From Sulfurifustis variabilis (GTDB taxonomy: Bacteria; Pseudomonadota; Gammaproteobacteria; Acidiferrobacterales; Sulfurifustaceae), in assembly GCF_002355415.1 (NCBI RefSeq), contig NZ_AP014936.1, positions 1,364,001-1,428,000 on the forward strand: a stretch of DNA of 64,000 bases, written 5' to 3'. The notes below the pieces were generated by a model, which saw only the letters and a list, made by a program, of their open reading frames with translations, ran no database searches and was not told where the DNA came from. How positions within the stretch are numbered: position 1 is the first letter of the stretch; each line of letters starts with the position of its first letter. Of the stretch, positions 1 to 7,654 are shown piece after piece. Made by a program: the position numbers and the translations under genes.

Positions 1-262
1 GATGGGCCTCGTCCACGGGCGTCGGGACGGCCACCACGATGAAATCGGCCTTCGCGATCTCCGCGGGGTCGTTGGTCACGTGCAGCCGCCGGGCGGCGCG
101 GAGCTCCTCGCTCGACACTTCGCCCGTCGGATCCACGTGACGGCGGTACTGGTCGATCTTTTCGGCGCTCAGGTCGTAGCCGATCGTTTCGTGTTTCTTG
201 CCGAACTCCACGGCCAGGGGCAAGCCCACATAGCCAAGTCCCACCACCGCGACAATACTCAT
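1..262 (-). CDS. Nucleotide-sugar dehydrogenase, N-terminal part (cut by window edge)
   Basis: The first 87 codons are present and the gene runs off the left edge. The protein opens with MSIVAVVGLGYVGLPLAVEF, the NAD-binding Rossmann signature (GxGYxGLP) of the UDP-glucose/GDP-mannose dehydrogenase family, and continues with IVVAVPTP, typical of the end of the same fold. Resemblance is closest to UDP-N-acetyl-hexosamine 6-dehydrogenases of the TviB/WbpA type, which make uronic acids for surface polysaccharide. The sub-family is inferred from the N-terminus only. It is divergent from an epimerase gene, a common pairing in UDP-HexNAcA synthesis. Confidence 0.85.
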   Translation of the reverse strand, partial: MSIVAVVGLGYVGLPLAVEFGKKHETIGYDLSAEKIDQYRRHVDPTGEVSSEELRAARRLHVTNDPAEIAKADFIVVAVPTPVDEAH

Positions 263-424
263 AGGAACGGGTCCCCCGTTGGCCCGAAGCGGCGTACGGC
301 GGAGACGCCCGGGCAACCGGAGACGTCCGGTGCGTTCGGTGCTCCGTCGGAATTCACCGCGATCGAGACGTTAATTATGAAGCAGCCTGGAAGGGTGCCG
401 AGCTCAAGTGCCGAAACGGCCCAT

Positions 425-450
425 CTGTATTTGTATTATAAGATGGTAGG
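425..450. promoter_or_regulatory. AT-rich divergent promoter region
   Basis: The 260-bp gap between two divergent sugar-nucleotide genes is GC-rich except here. The minus strand reads TATAAT and the plus strand TGTATTATAAG, which could serve as -10 boxes in either direction. No convincing -35 box is visible at 17-bp spacing. The assignment is inference. Confidence 0.3.
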
Positions 451-522
451 AAACGCGGATAGTAGGGTCAAAGGGGCGGGGCTCGGACCCCTCGACGAGA
501 AATCCCCGGGAGGAGCGGAATA

Positions 523-1449
523 ATGCGGATACTGGTTACGGGCGGGGCCGGCTTCATCGGCTCGCATCTGACGGAGCGCCTGCTCGGGGAGGGTCACCGG
601 GTCCGGGTCCTGGATAACCTGTCGACCGGGAAGCGCGAGAACCTGCCCTCGCACCCGGGCCTCGAGTTCGTGGAGGGCGATATCCGGGCGCAGGACGACG
701 CCATGGAGGCCGTTTCCGGGATCGACGCCGTCTATCACCTGGCCGCGGTCGCCTCGGTCCAGGCCAGCGTCGACGACCCGCGGGGTACGCACGAATCGAA
801 CTTCGTCGGCACGCTCAACCTGCTCGAGGCGGCGCGCCGTCACCGCGTGCAGCGCTTTCTCTACGCCAGCTCGGCCGCCGTGTACGGGGATAACGCCGAC
901 CTGCCGGTGGGGGAGGAGGCGACGACCAAACCCCTGTCGCCCTACGCGGCCGACAAGCTCGCCGGCGAGCATTACCTGGATTTCTATGGCCGCAAGTTCG
1001 GTCTGGCCGGCACCGCGTTTCGATTCTTCAACATCTACGGTCCGCGTCAGGACCCCTCGTCGCCCTATTCGGGCGTGATCAGCATCTTCGTCGACCGCAT
1101 GCGCCAGGGTCGTCCCGTGACGATTTACGGCGACGGCAGGCAGACGCGCGACTTCGTCTACGTGGGCGATCTGGCCGAGCTGTTGGCGTCGGCGCTCATG
1201 AGCGAGGAGGCCGTCGGGCAGGTGCTGAACGTGGGGCGGGGCGTGGAGTGCTCCCTGCTCGAGCTGGTCGCGGAGCTGGAGAAGCTGGGAGGCAGGAGCA
1301 TCGAGCGCCAACACGAAGCGGCGCGCACGGGAGACATCCGCCACTCGCGCGCCCGGGTAGCGCGCCTGCGCCAGGTCTTCGGGCGCGTGCCCCAGACGCC
1401 GATCGGCGCCGGTCTCGCCAGGCTGCTCGGCCACGAGGACGCGGCTTAG
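523..1449 (+). CDS. NAD-dependent nucleotide-sugar epimerase (GalE-like, extended SDR)
   Basis: This 308-residue extended short-chain dehydrogenase has the N-terminal NAD-binding motif GGAGFIG (residues 7-13), the SSAAVYG serine region and the catalytic YAADK (YxxxK). Members interconvert UDP-glucose/galactose or UDP-GlcNAc/GalNAc at C4, and the sequence does not tell which substrate. The ribosome site GGAGGAG lies 7 bases before the ATG. With the divergent dehydrogenase it probably supplies sugar nucleotides for O-antigen or capsule. At 308 residues it is shorter than TviC-type enzymes. Confidence 0.88.
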   Translation: MRILVTGGAGFIGSHLTERLLGEGHRVRVLDNLSTGKRENLPSHPGLEFVEGDIRAQDDAMEAVSGIDAVYHLAAVASVQASVDDPRGTHESNFVGTLNLLEAARRHRVQRFLYASSAAVYGDNADLPVGEEATTKPLSPYAADKLAGEHYLDFYGRKFGLAGTAFRFFNIYGPRQDPSSPYSGVISIFVDRMRQGRPVTIYGDGRQTRDFVYVGDLAELLASALMSEEAVGQVLNVGRGVECSLLELVAELEKLGGRSIERQHEAARTGDIRHSRARVARLRQVFGRVPQTPIGAGLARLLGHEDAA

Positions 1450-1715
1450 CGGCCGGTTCGGTCTTCCTTCAAACGCTTATCGCCTTCCGGTCGGGAGGCG
1501 GGCGGAGCCGATCCGGGCTCGGCTTCCAGCGCCCCCATCGTCGCGCGAGGCGCCGCCCGGGGGCGCCCGGTCAGGTCGCTGCCCACGAGCGGAACGCGCT
1601 CGGGCGTCGCCTGTTTGGCCGCCGGTTGCTCTTTCGCGGCCGGCGCGGGCTGCTCCCGCACGCACCCGCTGAACGGGAAGGCAACGGCAATGATCAACGC
1701 ATAGAAAATCGGCAA
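1446..1715 (-). CDS. Small putative lipoprotein
   Basis: The frame encodes a hydrophobic stretch, LPIFYALIIAVAFPFSGC, ending in a lipobox-like FSGC, then a charged Pro/Ala-rich tail. This suggests a membrane-anchored lipoprotein of about 90 residues. No domain is recognised. The start is uncertain: I chose the TTG at 1715 because it places the lipobox 18 residues in. The only other in-frame start is a GTG at 1859, which would give an unusually long leader carrying RRTR. The 3' end overlaps the convergent epimerase gene by 4 bases. Confidence 0.5.
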   Translation of the reverse strand: MPIFYALIIAVAFPFSGCVREQPAPAAKEQPAAKQATPERVPLVGSDLTGRPRAAPRATMGALEAEPGSAPPASRPEGDKRLKEDRTGR

Positions 1716-1932
1716 GCGCGTTCTTCTGAAGGGCCGGCACGGAAGACGGCCGGTAATCGTGTCGTTACAGGGAATTATTTTGAGCCGAGCTCTTTGCGCA
1801 CAATAGGGAAAAGCCGGGCTCTTATCGGCGCGGCGGCTTGACCGGTCAGGCCTCAGCACGTAGAGTACCCGGCCTTTGGCGCAGGCCTTTACTCCCGCCG
1901 TCCGGAATCGGTACGGTCAGGCCAAAGCATCC

Positions 1933-2008
<76 letters not shown>

Positions 2009-2044
2009 AGTTTTCCCGGCCGCCCTCCAGCGGCCGGCCTCCAC

Positions 2045-2120
2045 GTCCCCATCGTCTAGAGGCCTAGGACACCGCCCTTTCACGGCGGCAACCGGGGTTC
2101 GAATCCCCGTGGGGACGCCA
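2045..2120 (+). tRNA. tRNA-Glu (anticodon UUC)
   Basis: This 76-nt cloverleaf has an encoded CCA end. The acceptor stem GTCCCCA pairs with TGGGGAC. The anticodon stem CCGCC/GGCGG encloses loop CTTTCAC with anticodon TTC (glutamate). The T-arm is GGGGTTCGAATCCCC. A strong terminator follows directly. Confidence 0.97.
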
Positions 2121-2125
2121 AACAC

Positions 2126-2156
2126 GAAGACGCCCGCGAGGGGCGTCTTCTTGTTT
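2126..2156 (+). terminator. Rho-independent terminator of the tRNA transcript
   Basis: A perfect 10-bp stem, GAAGACGCCC with GGGCGTCTTC around a 5-base loop, is followed by TTGTTT. It begins 6 bases after the tRNA-Glu CCA end. Confidence 0.85.
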
Positions 2157-2287
2157 GGCGGTTGTCCCCAGGGGGATAAGAACCGCAGGTTCGACCAAGC
2201 GGGTGCCGGGAGTGCGCGCGGAACGGTGCCGCGATAGCGGCGGCGGCGCGAAGGATGGCGGGAGAATCCCCGTGGAGATGTCGCCTG

Positions 2288-2467
2288 CTAATGGACTTCC
2301 TCGACGGCAGGCGGCGACGGCGGTTCGGCGGCACGCCCTTCCTGGTAATCGGACACCAGCTCGAGCCATCGCGCGCGACCGAAGAACAGCACGAAGATGC
2401 CCGCGAGGAGCAGAACCTTGACGACGAGGACAACGGCGATCTCGCGCGCGAGGCGCCGGCGGGGCAT
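2288..2467 (-). CDS. cydP: CydP-like small cytochrome-oxidase-associated membrane protein
   Basis: The 59-residue protein starts MPRRRLAREIAVVLVVKVLL, followed by LAGIFVLFFGRARW. A basic N-terminus, one membrane helix (about residues 9-29) and a Pro/Glu-rich tail match the CydP family, described as a putative small subunit of cytochrome bd-type oxidase. The ribosome site GGAGGTG lies 3 bases before the ATG, which fixes this start over a longer upstream frame. No cydAB genes are nearby. It lies downstream of, and on the same strand as, the NO-response genes, but 325 bp away. Family assignment is by resemblance and moderately sure. Confidence 0.7.
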   Translation of the reverse strand: MPRRRLAREIAVVLVVKVLLLAGIFVLFFGRARWLELVSDYQEGRAAEPPSPPAVEEVH

Positions 2468-2792
2468 GTCCACCTCCTTTGTCCCTGGAAGGTGCGGCGA
2501 GCGAGGTTTTCCGCCTGCGAAGCTATAGCGTGACCTCGCTTCCGATTCGACCGCGCGCCGCGCTTCGACGCCACGCCCCGATTCCCGGCCTCCGTCCCCC
2601 AAATCGGGGCGGATGGATGCCCATCAAGGAAGGACTGAATTGCCGCGACGATTCCGTTGGCGAACCGATGGCTTTCGCTTTCACGCATTCGCGCGCGACC
2701 CCCGGCACGGAGACGTAACTCCGGGCCATGTCGCGTGTGGCCCAGCGTACACCGGGGTCCGGTTCGCCCTCGGGCGTGTCGGTGCTCTCGAG
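2468..2792. other. Intergenic stretch, no supported gene
   Basis: These 325 bases separate cydP from the 3' end of the DUF1971-hemerythrin gene. Open frames exist on both strands but none shows a ribosome site, a recognisable motif or a plausible protein. The promoter of cydP presumably lies here, but no clear -35/-10 pair or FNR-type box was seen. Confidence 0.5.
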
Positions 2793-3650
2793 CTACCCTG
2801 CACGCGCCGTGGACGCGGCGATCTCCCTGTAGAGCCGTTCGTAGCGTCCGGCCACCTGGCGGCCGAAGAGGGGATCCTTGCGTGCCGCCATCATCGTGTC
2901 GACGGCGTTCCAGTCGTCCGGGGCGAGACGCGTTCCGAGCAGCGGGAACAGCTTTTGCTCCTCCATCTCCATGTGGGCGCGGAACCGCGCGACGTACTCG
3001 CGGCCCGGCTGTTCGAGCGCATGCCGCGGCAGCAGCACCCCGGCAACGGCGCCACGCAGGGAGTCGAGCAGGTCGCTGCCGCTGCGCGCGAGCGTGGCGT
3101 GCTGGCGTTTCAGGTCGGCCACGATCGGCTCGATGGCCGTGTCGGCGTTCGCGAGGCGCGCGAAGATCAAATCCTCCCACGGGTGATGAAAGCGGTCCGG
3201 GTACTCGCGCATGTAGCGCACGATGTCCTCCATCAGTTCGTAGTCGGGGCGCGCGGCGCGCTCGAACGCATCGAGCTGCCGCTCCAGCAGATCGAGCAGA
3301 AGGCGGAAGTTCACGTGCTCCTCGCGCAGACGGCGCAGTAGTGCGGCCGCGGGCCCGCTGGCGCTCTCTGCCGATTCCTGAAAAAACTCCAGATAAAACT
3401 CGACGGCGCCGAGCGGTTCGACCTGGTGCCGCTCCTCGGGCGGGACGACGCCGGGACGATGCGGCGTGAGGATGATCGCCTCCCGAGGCGTGTCGAGCGA
3501 GCGATAGCGGAGCCGGCCCGAACGCACCGTGATCCGCGCCCATGTCCGGGCTCTGGTCCGGTGGGAAAGCCCTAAACCGGCCGGTATCGAATGGTTGTTG
3601 TAGAGCGGGGTGCGGCCGGTCGCGATCAAGTCCGAAGGCAGCGCTTTCAT
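2793..3650 (-). CDS. DUF1971-hemerythrin fusion protein
   Basis: The 285-residue protein joins two domains. Residues 1-90 (MKALPSDLIATGRTPLYNNH, later HQVEPLGAVEFYLEFF) match the DUF1971/YeaR-like beta-barrel domain. Residues 100-285 form a four-helix hemerythrin domain with candidate iron ligands H112, H155/H156 with E159, H184, and the helix FRAHMEMEEQKLFPLL. Hemerythrin proteins of this type bind a di-iron centre and take part in NO or oxygen sensing or iron repair. It lies 40 bp downstream of nnrS and is probably the last gene of the NsrR-controlled operon. The exact function is unknown. Confidence 0.82.
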   Translation of the reverse strand: MKALPSDLIATGRTPLYNNHSIPAGLGLSHRTRARTWARITVRSGRLRYRSLDTPREAIILTPHRPGVVPPEERHQVEPLGAVEFYLEFFQESAESASGPAAALLRRLREEHVNFRLLLDLLERQLDAFERAARPDYELMEDIVRYMREYPDRFHHPWEDLIFARLANADTAIEPIVADLKRQHATLARSGSDLLDSLRGAVAGVLLPRHALEQPGREYVARFRAHMEMEEQKLFPLLGTRLAPDDWNAVDTMMAARKDPLFGRQVAGRYERLYREIAASTARAG

Positions 3651-3690
3651 GGTTCCTCCTCGCGGTCAGGAAGTAATTGGCATGGCGTGC

Positions 3691-4839
3691 TCAGGCCCGG
3701 GCACCGTGATTCGGCGCCGAAGCGGGCGTAGAGATCTTGAGCCGGCCGCGCCAGATACCGCTCGCGGTGTTCAGGATGAAGGCGAGCAGGGCGACCGCGT
3801 TGAGCGCGCCGCCGATGGCGCGCCAATCGGCCGATCCGGCAAGGTCGGCGCCGAGCCGCACGATCAACGAGACGTGCAGCAGCGCAAGGTGCAGATAGAA
3901 CGCCCGGTGGAAGCGGACGGCGAAGTGCGTCACGGCCGGCAGAATGATGGGCGCGTGGCCGAAAACCATCGAGAAGACAAACCCGAGGAACACGGCATGG
4001 AGGGTCGCATCGTACGCGGGCGCGACGAACAGGCCGCCGCCGGCGAGCGCGATCGCCGCCGCGGCACCGAGCCAGACGTACCCGGAGAGCAGCGCCACCG
4101 CGATGAATCGGGTGAGGCCGGTCTCGCGCACCGTGCGCCGCGCGATGTCGTAACGCGCGAGCCACAGCGTGAGCGCGAGGAGCGCGCCCGACGCGACAAA
4201 TCCGCGCGGGTCGATGCCCGCGGCCAGGAGTGCCAGGCCGCCGAGCAGCATCGCGACGATGCCGACGAAGGCGCGCTGCGCCGCCGCCGGCGGGGCGAGA
4301 AAGCGGCTGAGCTCGAGGCGCTCGCCGGCGATCGTCAGCACGAGAAAGCCGGCCCACCAGGGCACCACGGCCGTGAAGGGCAGCCCGGCGAGCCAGGCAA
4401 GATTGCCGATGAGCCAGCTTGCCGCGCCGGCGAGCAGCGTGGCCGTGAAGACCGCGCGCTGTCGCAGAAACACGGCCAGCGATCCGGCGACCAGGAACGC
4501 GCTGCCGAGCGCAAGGAGGAGCGCGCCCGTCCAGACCGGCGTGCCGCCCACTAGCGTCGCGGCACCCAGCGCGGCGAATACGGGGCCACCGTAGGTCCAG
4601 CGCGCGCCGAGGGCCACGGCCCGCTCGAGGCTGATCAGGGTCCCGAAGAATCCCGACACCATGAGCGGTCCGTGGAGCGCGATGAGCCCCGGCGACGGCA
4701 GCGGCGCATCGACACCGAGCCGGCGCAAACCCGCGCCGACGCCGATCACCAGTGCCATGAAGCCGAGCACCAGCAGGGGGATGCGGTACGGCGGCGGGAC
4801 GGGGCCCTGCAGCCAACGGTGTCGAATGGGCGCCTTCAT
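3691..4839 (-). CDS. nnrS: NnrS family nitric-oxide-response membrane protein
   Basis: The 382-residue, very hydrophobic protein has about 12 predicted membrane helices. It contains the family motifs HGPLMVSGFFGT near residue 55 and FGHAPIILPAV in the C-terminal half. NnrS proteins are haem- and copper-containing membrane proteins that relieve nitrosative stress in denitrifiers, and many are under NsrR or NnrR control. Here the gene is flanked by DUF2249 and DUF1971-hemerythrin genes on the same strand. Length and motifs are normal for the family. Confidence 0.9.
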   Translation of the reverse strand: MKAPIRHRWLQGPVPPPYRIPLLVLGFMALVIGVGAGLRRLGVDAPLPSPGLIALHGPLMVSGFFGTLISLERAVALGARWTYGGPVFAALGAATLVGGTPVWTGALLLALGSAFLVAGSLAVFLRQRAVFTATLLAGAASWLIGNLAWLAGLPFTAVVPWWAGFLVLTIAGERLELSRFLAPPAAAQRAFVGIVAMLLGGLALLAAGIDPRGFVASGALLALTLWLARYDIARRTVRETGLTRFIAVALLSGYVWLGAAAAIALAGGGLFVAPAYDATLHAVFLGFVFSMVFGHAPIILPAVTHFAVRFHRAFYLHLALLHVSLIVRLGADLAGSADWRAIGGALNAVALLAFILNTASGIWRGRLKISTPASAPNHGARA

Positions 4840-4866
4840 CGCCGGGGCTCATTCCTTCGCCGCGGG

Positions 4867-5106
4867 TCAGACCACGCGGCCGATACGGACCTTCCAGATT
4901 TCCGGTCCCTGCTCCAGGTACTGCCAGCTAAAGCGGCTCGCATGCTCCGCCTGGAACTGGTAGTAGAGCGGCTTAGGGTCGTGGTCGTTCACGAGGAGCA
5001 GCGCCTGCCCCGGCGCGAGCTGCCCGAAGGTGTTGAAGATGAGCGGGTGGCGCTCCCGGGGCGGGATCGTCCGGACGTCGATGGTCGCTTGCGCGTCTTG
5101 CTGCAT
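4867..5106 (-). CDS. DUF2249 (TusA-like) small protein
   Basis: The 79-residue protein starts with IDVRTIPPRERHPLIFNTF, typical of the DUF2249 family, and has LVNDHDPKPLYYQFQAEH in the middle. Proteins of this fold resemble TusA/SirA and recur next to nitric-oxide and denitrification genes, often with hemerythrins and DUF59 proteins. The biochemical role is not established. It sits between the DUF59 gene and nnrS with short gaps, as one operon. Confidence 0.85.
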   Translation of the reverse strand: MQQDAQATIDVRTIPPRERHPLIFNTFGQLAPGQALLLVNDHDPKPLYYQFQAEHASRFSWQYLEQGPEIWKVRIGRVV

Positions 5107-5145
5107 GGTGTTGCCCTCACGGCAGGTTGGAAGAAACGTTGTCGG

Positions 5146-5472
5146 TCATGCGGGCTGCTCGGCCCATCCGAGCTGGCGTCGCCCCTCGTCGCTGATGAAC
5201 TCCGGGTTCCAGGCCGGCTCCCACACGATGTCGACCTGGATGTCGCTCGCATCCGGGAGATGGCGTCGAAGCGCGTCCTGCACCTGCGTGGTGAGATACG
5301 GCCCGAGAGGGCACGCAGGGGTGGTCATGGTCATCTGCACCGTCACGCGGGGCAGATCCACCTCGACGCGGTAGACCAGGCCGAGATCCAGAACGTTCAC
5401 CCCGACCTCCGGGTCGATGACCTCCCTGAGGGCGGTCGCGATCTGCTCGCGGCTGACTTCTTTTTCGCTCAT
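5146..5472 (-). CDS. DUF59/MIP18 family iron-sulfur assembly factor
   Basis: This 108-residue protein carries the DUF59 core VIDPEVGVNVLDLGLVYRVE and TTPACPLGPYLTTQV, with the conserved Cys of that family. Relatives (SufT, PaaD, MIP18) help mature iron-sulfur proteins. I start it at the ATG at 5472; a longer frame to 5547 would read through both operator sites. It is the first gene of the leftward operon DUF59-DUF2249-nnrS-DUF1971/hemerythrin, suggesting repair of NO-damaged Fe-S clusters. No strong ribosome site is visible. Confidence 0.85.
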   Translation of the reverse strand: MSEKEVSREQIATALREVIDPEVGVNVLDLGLVYRVEVDLPRVTVQMTMTTPACPLGPYLTTQVQDALRRHLPDASDIQVDIVWEPAWNPEFISDEGRRQLGWAEQPA

Positions 5473-5478
5473 GCGAAT

Positions 5479-5501
5479 AAGATGTAAATGAGGTACCTCT
5501 T
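5479..5501 (+). promoter_or_regulatory. NsrR-type operator, site 1
   Basis: This 23-bp imperfect inverted repeat has left half AAGATGTAAAT, a central G and right half AGGTACCTCTT. The halves match at 8 of 11 positions after reverse complement. It resembles the published NsrR 11-1-11 motif built on AAGATG. It begins 7 bp upstream of the DUF59 start codon. Confidence 0.7.
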
Positions 5502-5527
5502 TACAAATACCACAGGCGCCGGCCATA

Positions 5528-5550
5528 ATCAAGTATCTCATATACATCTT
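5528..5550 (-). promoter_or_regulatory. NsrR-type operator, site 2
   Basis: Read on the minus strand this has the halves AAGATGTATAT and AGATACTTGAT around a central G (7 of 11 positions symmetric). Its first 20 bases match site 1 at 17 positions, in inverted orientation. It ends 9 bp before the ATG of the regulator gene, so binding would also block autogenous expression. Confidence 0.68.
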
Positions 5551-5558
5551 AAAGCGCG

Positions 5559-6017
5559 ATGCGCCTGACGACCTTTACCGACTACACGCTGCGCGTGCTC
5601 ATGTACCTCGGCCTGCAGGAGGGCCGTCTGAGCACGATCGCCGAGATCGCCCGGGCCTACAGGGTTTCCGAGAACCACCTGATGAAGGTGGTGCACTACG
5701 GCGCCACCCGGGGGCTGCTCGAAACGGTGCGGGGCAAGGGCGGAGGCGTGCGGCTCGGGCGCACCCCGGAGGAGATCCGCATCGGCGAGCTCGTACGCGA
5801 GACCGAGGCCGACACGGCCCTGGTCGAGTGCTTCGGCGCCGGCAACTCCGACTGCCGGATTGCTCCCGCCTGCGCCCTGCGCGGGGTGCTCGGCGAGGCG
5901 CAGGAGGCGTTCTTTCGCTCGCTCGACCGATACACCCTGGCCGATCTGCTGCGCCCGCGCGCGCGGCTCGCGCCGCTACTCAAGGCGCCGGCGAGGCAAA
6001 AGCGCGTCGCGTCCTAG
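5559..6017 (+). CDS. nsrR: NsrR-like Rrf2 family transcriptional repressor
   Basis: The 152-residue protein opens with MRLTTFTDYTLRVLMYLGL, the Rrf2/NsrR signature. It has a winged-helix domain (to about residue 80) and three cysteines, C91, C99 and C105, spaced like the Fe-S ligands of NsrR. NsrR represses NO-detoxification genes until NO damages its cluster. It is divergent from an nnrS-containing operon with two NsrR-like operators in between. There is no clear ribosome site, and operator 2 covers the region just upstream of the start. Confidence 0.87.
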   Translation: MRLTTFTDYTLRVLMYLGLQEGRLSTIAEIARAYRVSENHLMKVVHYGATRGLLETVRGKGGGVRLGRTPEEIRIGELVRETEADTALVECFGAGNSDCRIAPACALRGVLGEAQEAFFRSLDRYTLADLLRPRARLAPLLKAPARQKRVAS

Positions 6018-6041
6018 CTGTCTGTTGAAATGCCGCTCGGG

Positions 6042-6118
6042 GTCATTACGAGCGAAGCGAAGCAATCTCGTCTTGCCCACAGGATTGCTTCGTCGCCTGC
6101 AGCTCCTCGCAATGGCAG
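6042..6118. repeat. GTCATT-type interspersed palindromic repeat, copy 1
   Basis: A roughly 77-bp imperfect palindrome begins GTCATTACGAGCGAAGCGAA and ends with ATTGCTTCGTCGC and CTCCTCGCAATGG. Degenerate relatives lie near 16472 and 25868. It sits after the nsrR stop codon, between convergent genes. Confidence 0.7.
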
Positions 6119-6184
6119 GCTTTCCGCGTACGATAAGCCGCCAGGGTTCCCTCGAGCCAGCAGCTGCAACAGGCCGCGTTGCGG

Positions 6185-7630
6185 CTATGGCTGCAGCATC
6201 TGCATCAGCGACGGGACCGGGGTCGCTTCCAGGCGGCTGCGGTCGAGGAAGAGCTCGAGCAGCGCCTCGACCTTCCCCTTCGGAAGTTGCGTAGCGAGGT
6301 TGTGGCGCGCCTTCTCGATGAGCTTGGGGATTCCTTCCGGACGCCTCCGGCGATGGCCGATCGGGTACTCGACCTCCACCCTGTCCGTGCTCGTCCCGTC
6401 CTTGAAGAAGATCTGCACCGCGTTCGCGATCGAGCGCTTGTCCGGGTCGAGGTAGTCGCGGCTGTAGCGCGGCTCCTCGCGCACTTCCATCTTTTCACGA
6501 AGCAGGTCGATCTGCGGATCGGCGGCGGCAGCGTCCGTGTAGTGATCGGCGTTCAGGTCGCCGTGCAGCAGGCCGATGGCGACCATGTACTGCAGGCAGT
6601 GGTCGCGGTCCGCGTAGTTGTGCAGCGGGCCGACCTTGCTGATGATGCGGATCGCCGACTCGTGCGTGGTGAGCCCGATGCGCTCGATTTCATCGATGCG
6701 CTCTCTGACCTGCGGATGCAGCTTCACCGCGCACTCCACCGCGGTCTGCGCGTGAAACTCCGCGGGGAAGGAGATCTTGAAGAGCACGTGCTCCATGACG
6801 TAGCTGCCGTACGGCCGCTGAAACTCGAAGCGTTTTCCCTTGAAGCTCACGTCGTAAAAGCCCCAGGTCTTCGCCGTCAGCGCGCTCGGGTACCCCGGCT
6901 CACCGTTGAGCGTCATGAGCGCGAGGCGCACGCCGCGGCTCGTCGCGTCGCCCGCGGCCCACGACTTGCGCGGCCCCGCGTTCGGCGCATGGCGATAGGT
7001 GCGCAGCGACTGGCCGTCCACCCAGACCTGCGAAATCGCGTCGACGATCTGTTCGCGCGTGCCGCCGAGCATGTGCGTCGCGACCGCCGCCGAGGCGAGC
7101 TTCACCAGCACCACGTGGTCGAGGCCGACGCGGTTGAAGCTGTTTTCGAGCGCCATCACGCCCTGGATCTCGTGCGCCTTGATCATGTAACCGAGCACGT
7201 CGCGCACCGTGAGCGGGGAGCCCGCGGCGACCCGGGTGCGGCTGACATGGTCGGCGCAGGCGAGGATCGCGCCCAGGTTGTCGGACGGATGCCCCCACTC
7301 CGCCGCGAGCCAGGTGTCGTTGAAGTCGAGCCAGCGCACCAGCGTCCCGATGTCGAAGGCGGCCTTGACCGGGTCGAGCTCGTAAGGCGTGCCGGGTACG
7401 CGCGCGCCGTTCGGGACGACGCTCCCGGGAACGATCGGTCCGAGGTGGCGCGAGCACTCGGGATACCCGAGCGCGAGCATCGCGCAGCCGAGGCTGTCGA
7501 GGAGGCAGTGACGGGCGGTATCGTAGGCCTCGTCGCTCGCGATCGCGTAGCCGCTCACGTAGTCGGCGATGTCGGCGAGCTCCTTGTCGGGAGCGGGGCG
7601 GACGTTGAGGTCGGCTTGGGTCGGGTGCAT
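6185..7630 (-). CDS. prpD: 2-methylcitrate dehydratase (MmgE/PrpD family)
   Basis: The 481-residue protein is a full-length MmgE/PrpD family member, with [20 protein letters not shown] near residue 100 and [18 protein letters not shown] near residue 310. PrpD dehydrates 2-methylcitrate to 2-methylaconitate in propionate catabolism. It is the last gene of prpE-prpB-prpC-prpD. The ATG at 7630 is chosen from family alignment ([20 protein letters not shown]) because the frame upstream is repeat element. No strong ribosome site is seen. The repeat element ends only about 25 bp upstream of this start. Confidence 0.93.
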   Translation of the reverse strand: MHPTQADLNVRPAPDKELADIADYVSGYAIASDEAYDTARHCLLDSLGCAMLALGYPECSRHLGPIVPGSVVPNGARVPGTPYELDPVKAAFDIGTLVRWLDFNDTWLAAEWGHPSDNLGAILACADHVSRTRVAAGSPLTVRDVLGYMIKAHEIQGVMALENSFNRVGLDHVVLVKLASAAVATHMLGGTREQIVDAISQVWVDGQSLRTYRHAPNAGPRKSWAAGDATSRGVRLALMTLNGEPGYPSALTAKTWGFYDVSFKGKRFEFQRPYGSYVMEHVLFKISFPAEFHAQTAVECAVKLHPQVRERIDEIERIGLTTHESAIRIISKVGPLHNYADRDHCLQYMVAIGLLHGDLNADHYTDAAAADPQIDLLREKMEVREEPRYSRDYLDPDKRSIANAVQIFFKDGTSTDRVEVEYPIGHRRRRPEGIPKLIEKARHNLATQLPKGKVEALLELFLDRSRLEATPVPSLMQMLQP

Positions 7631-7654
7631 TGGGTCAGTCCGAAAGGATTTGAC

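Noticed and set aside
2479-2729. Short open frames in the gap upstream of cydP
   Set aside because: No ribosome site, no motif, and peptides typical of random GC-rich sequence.
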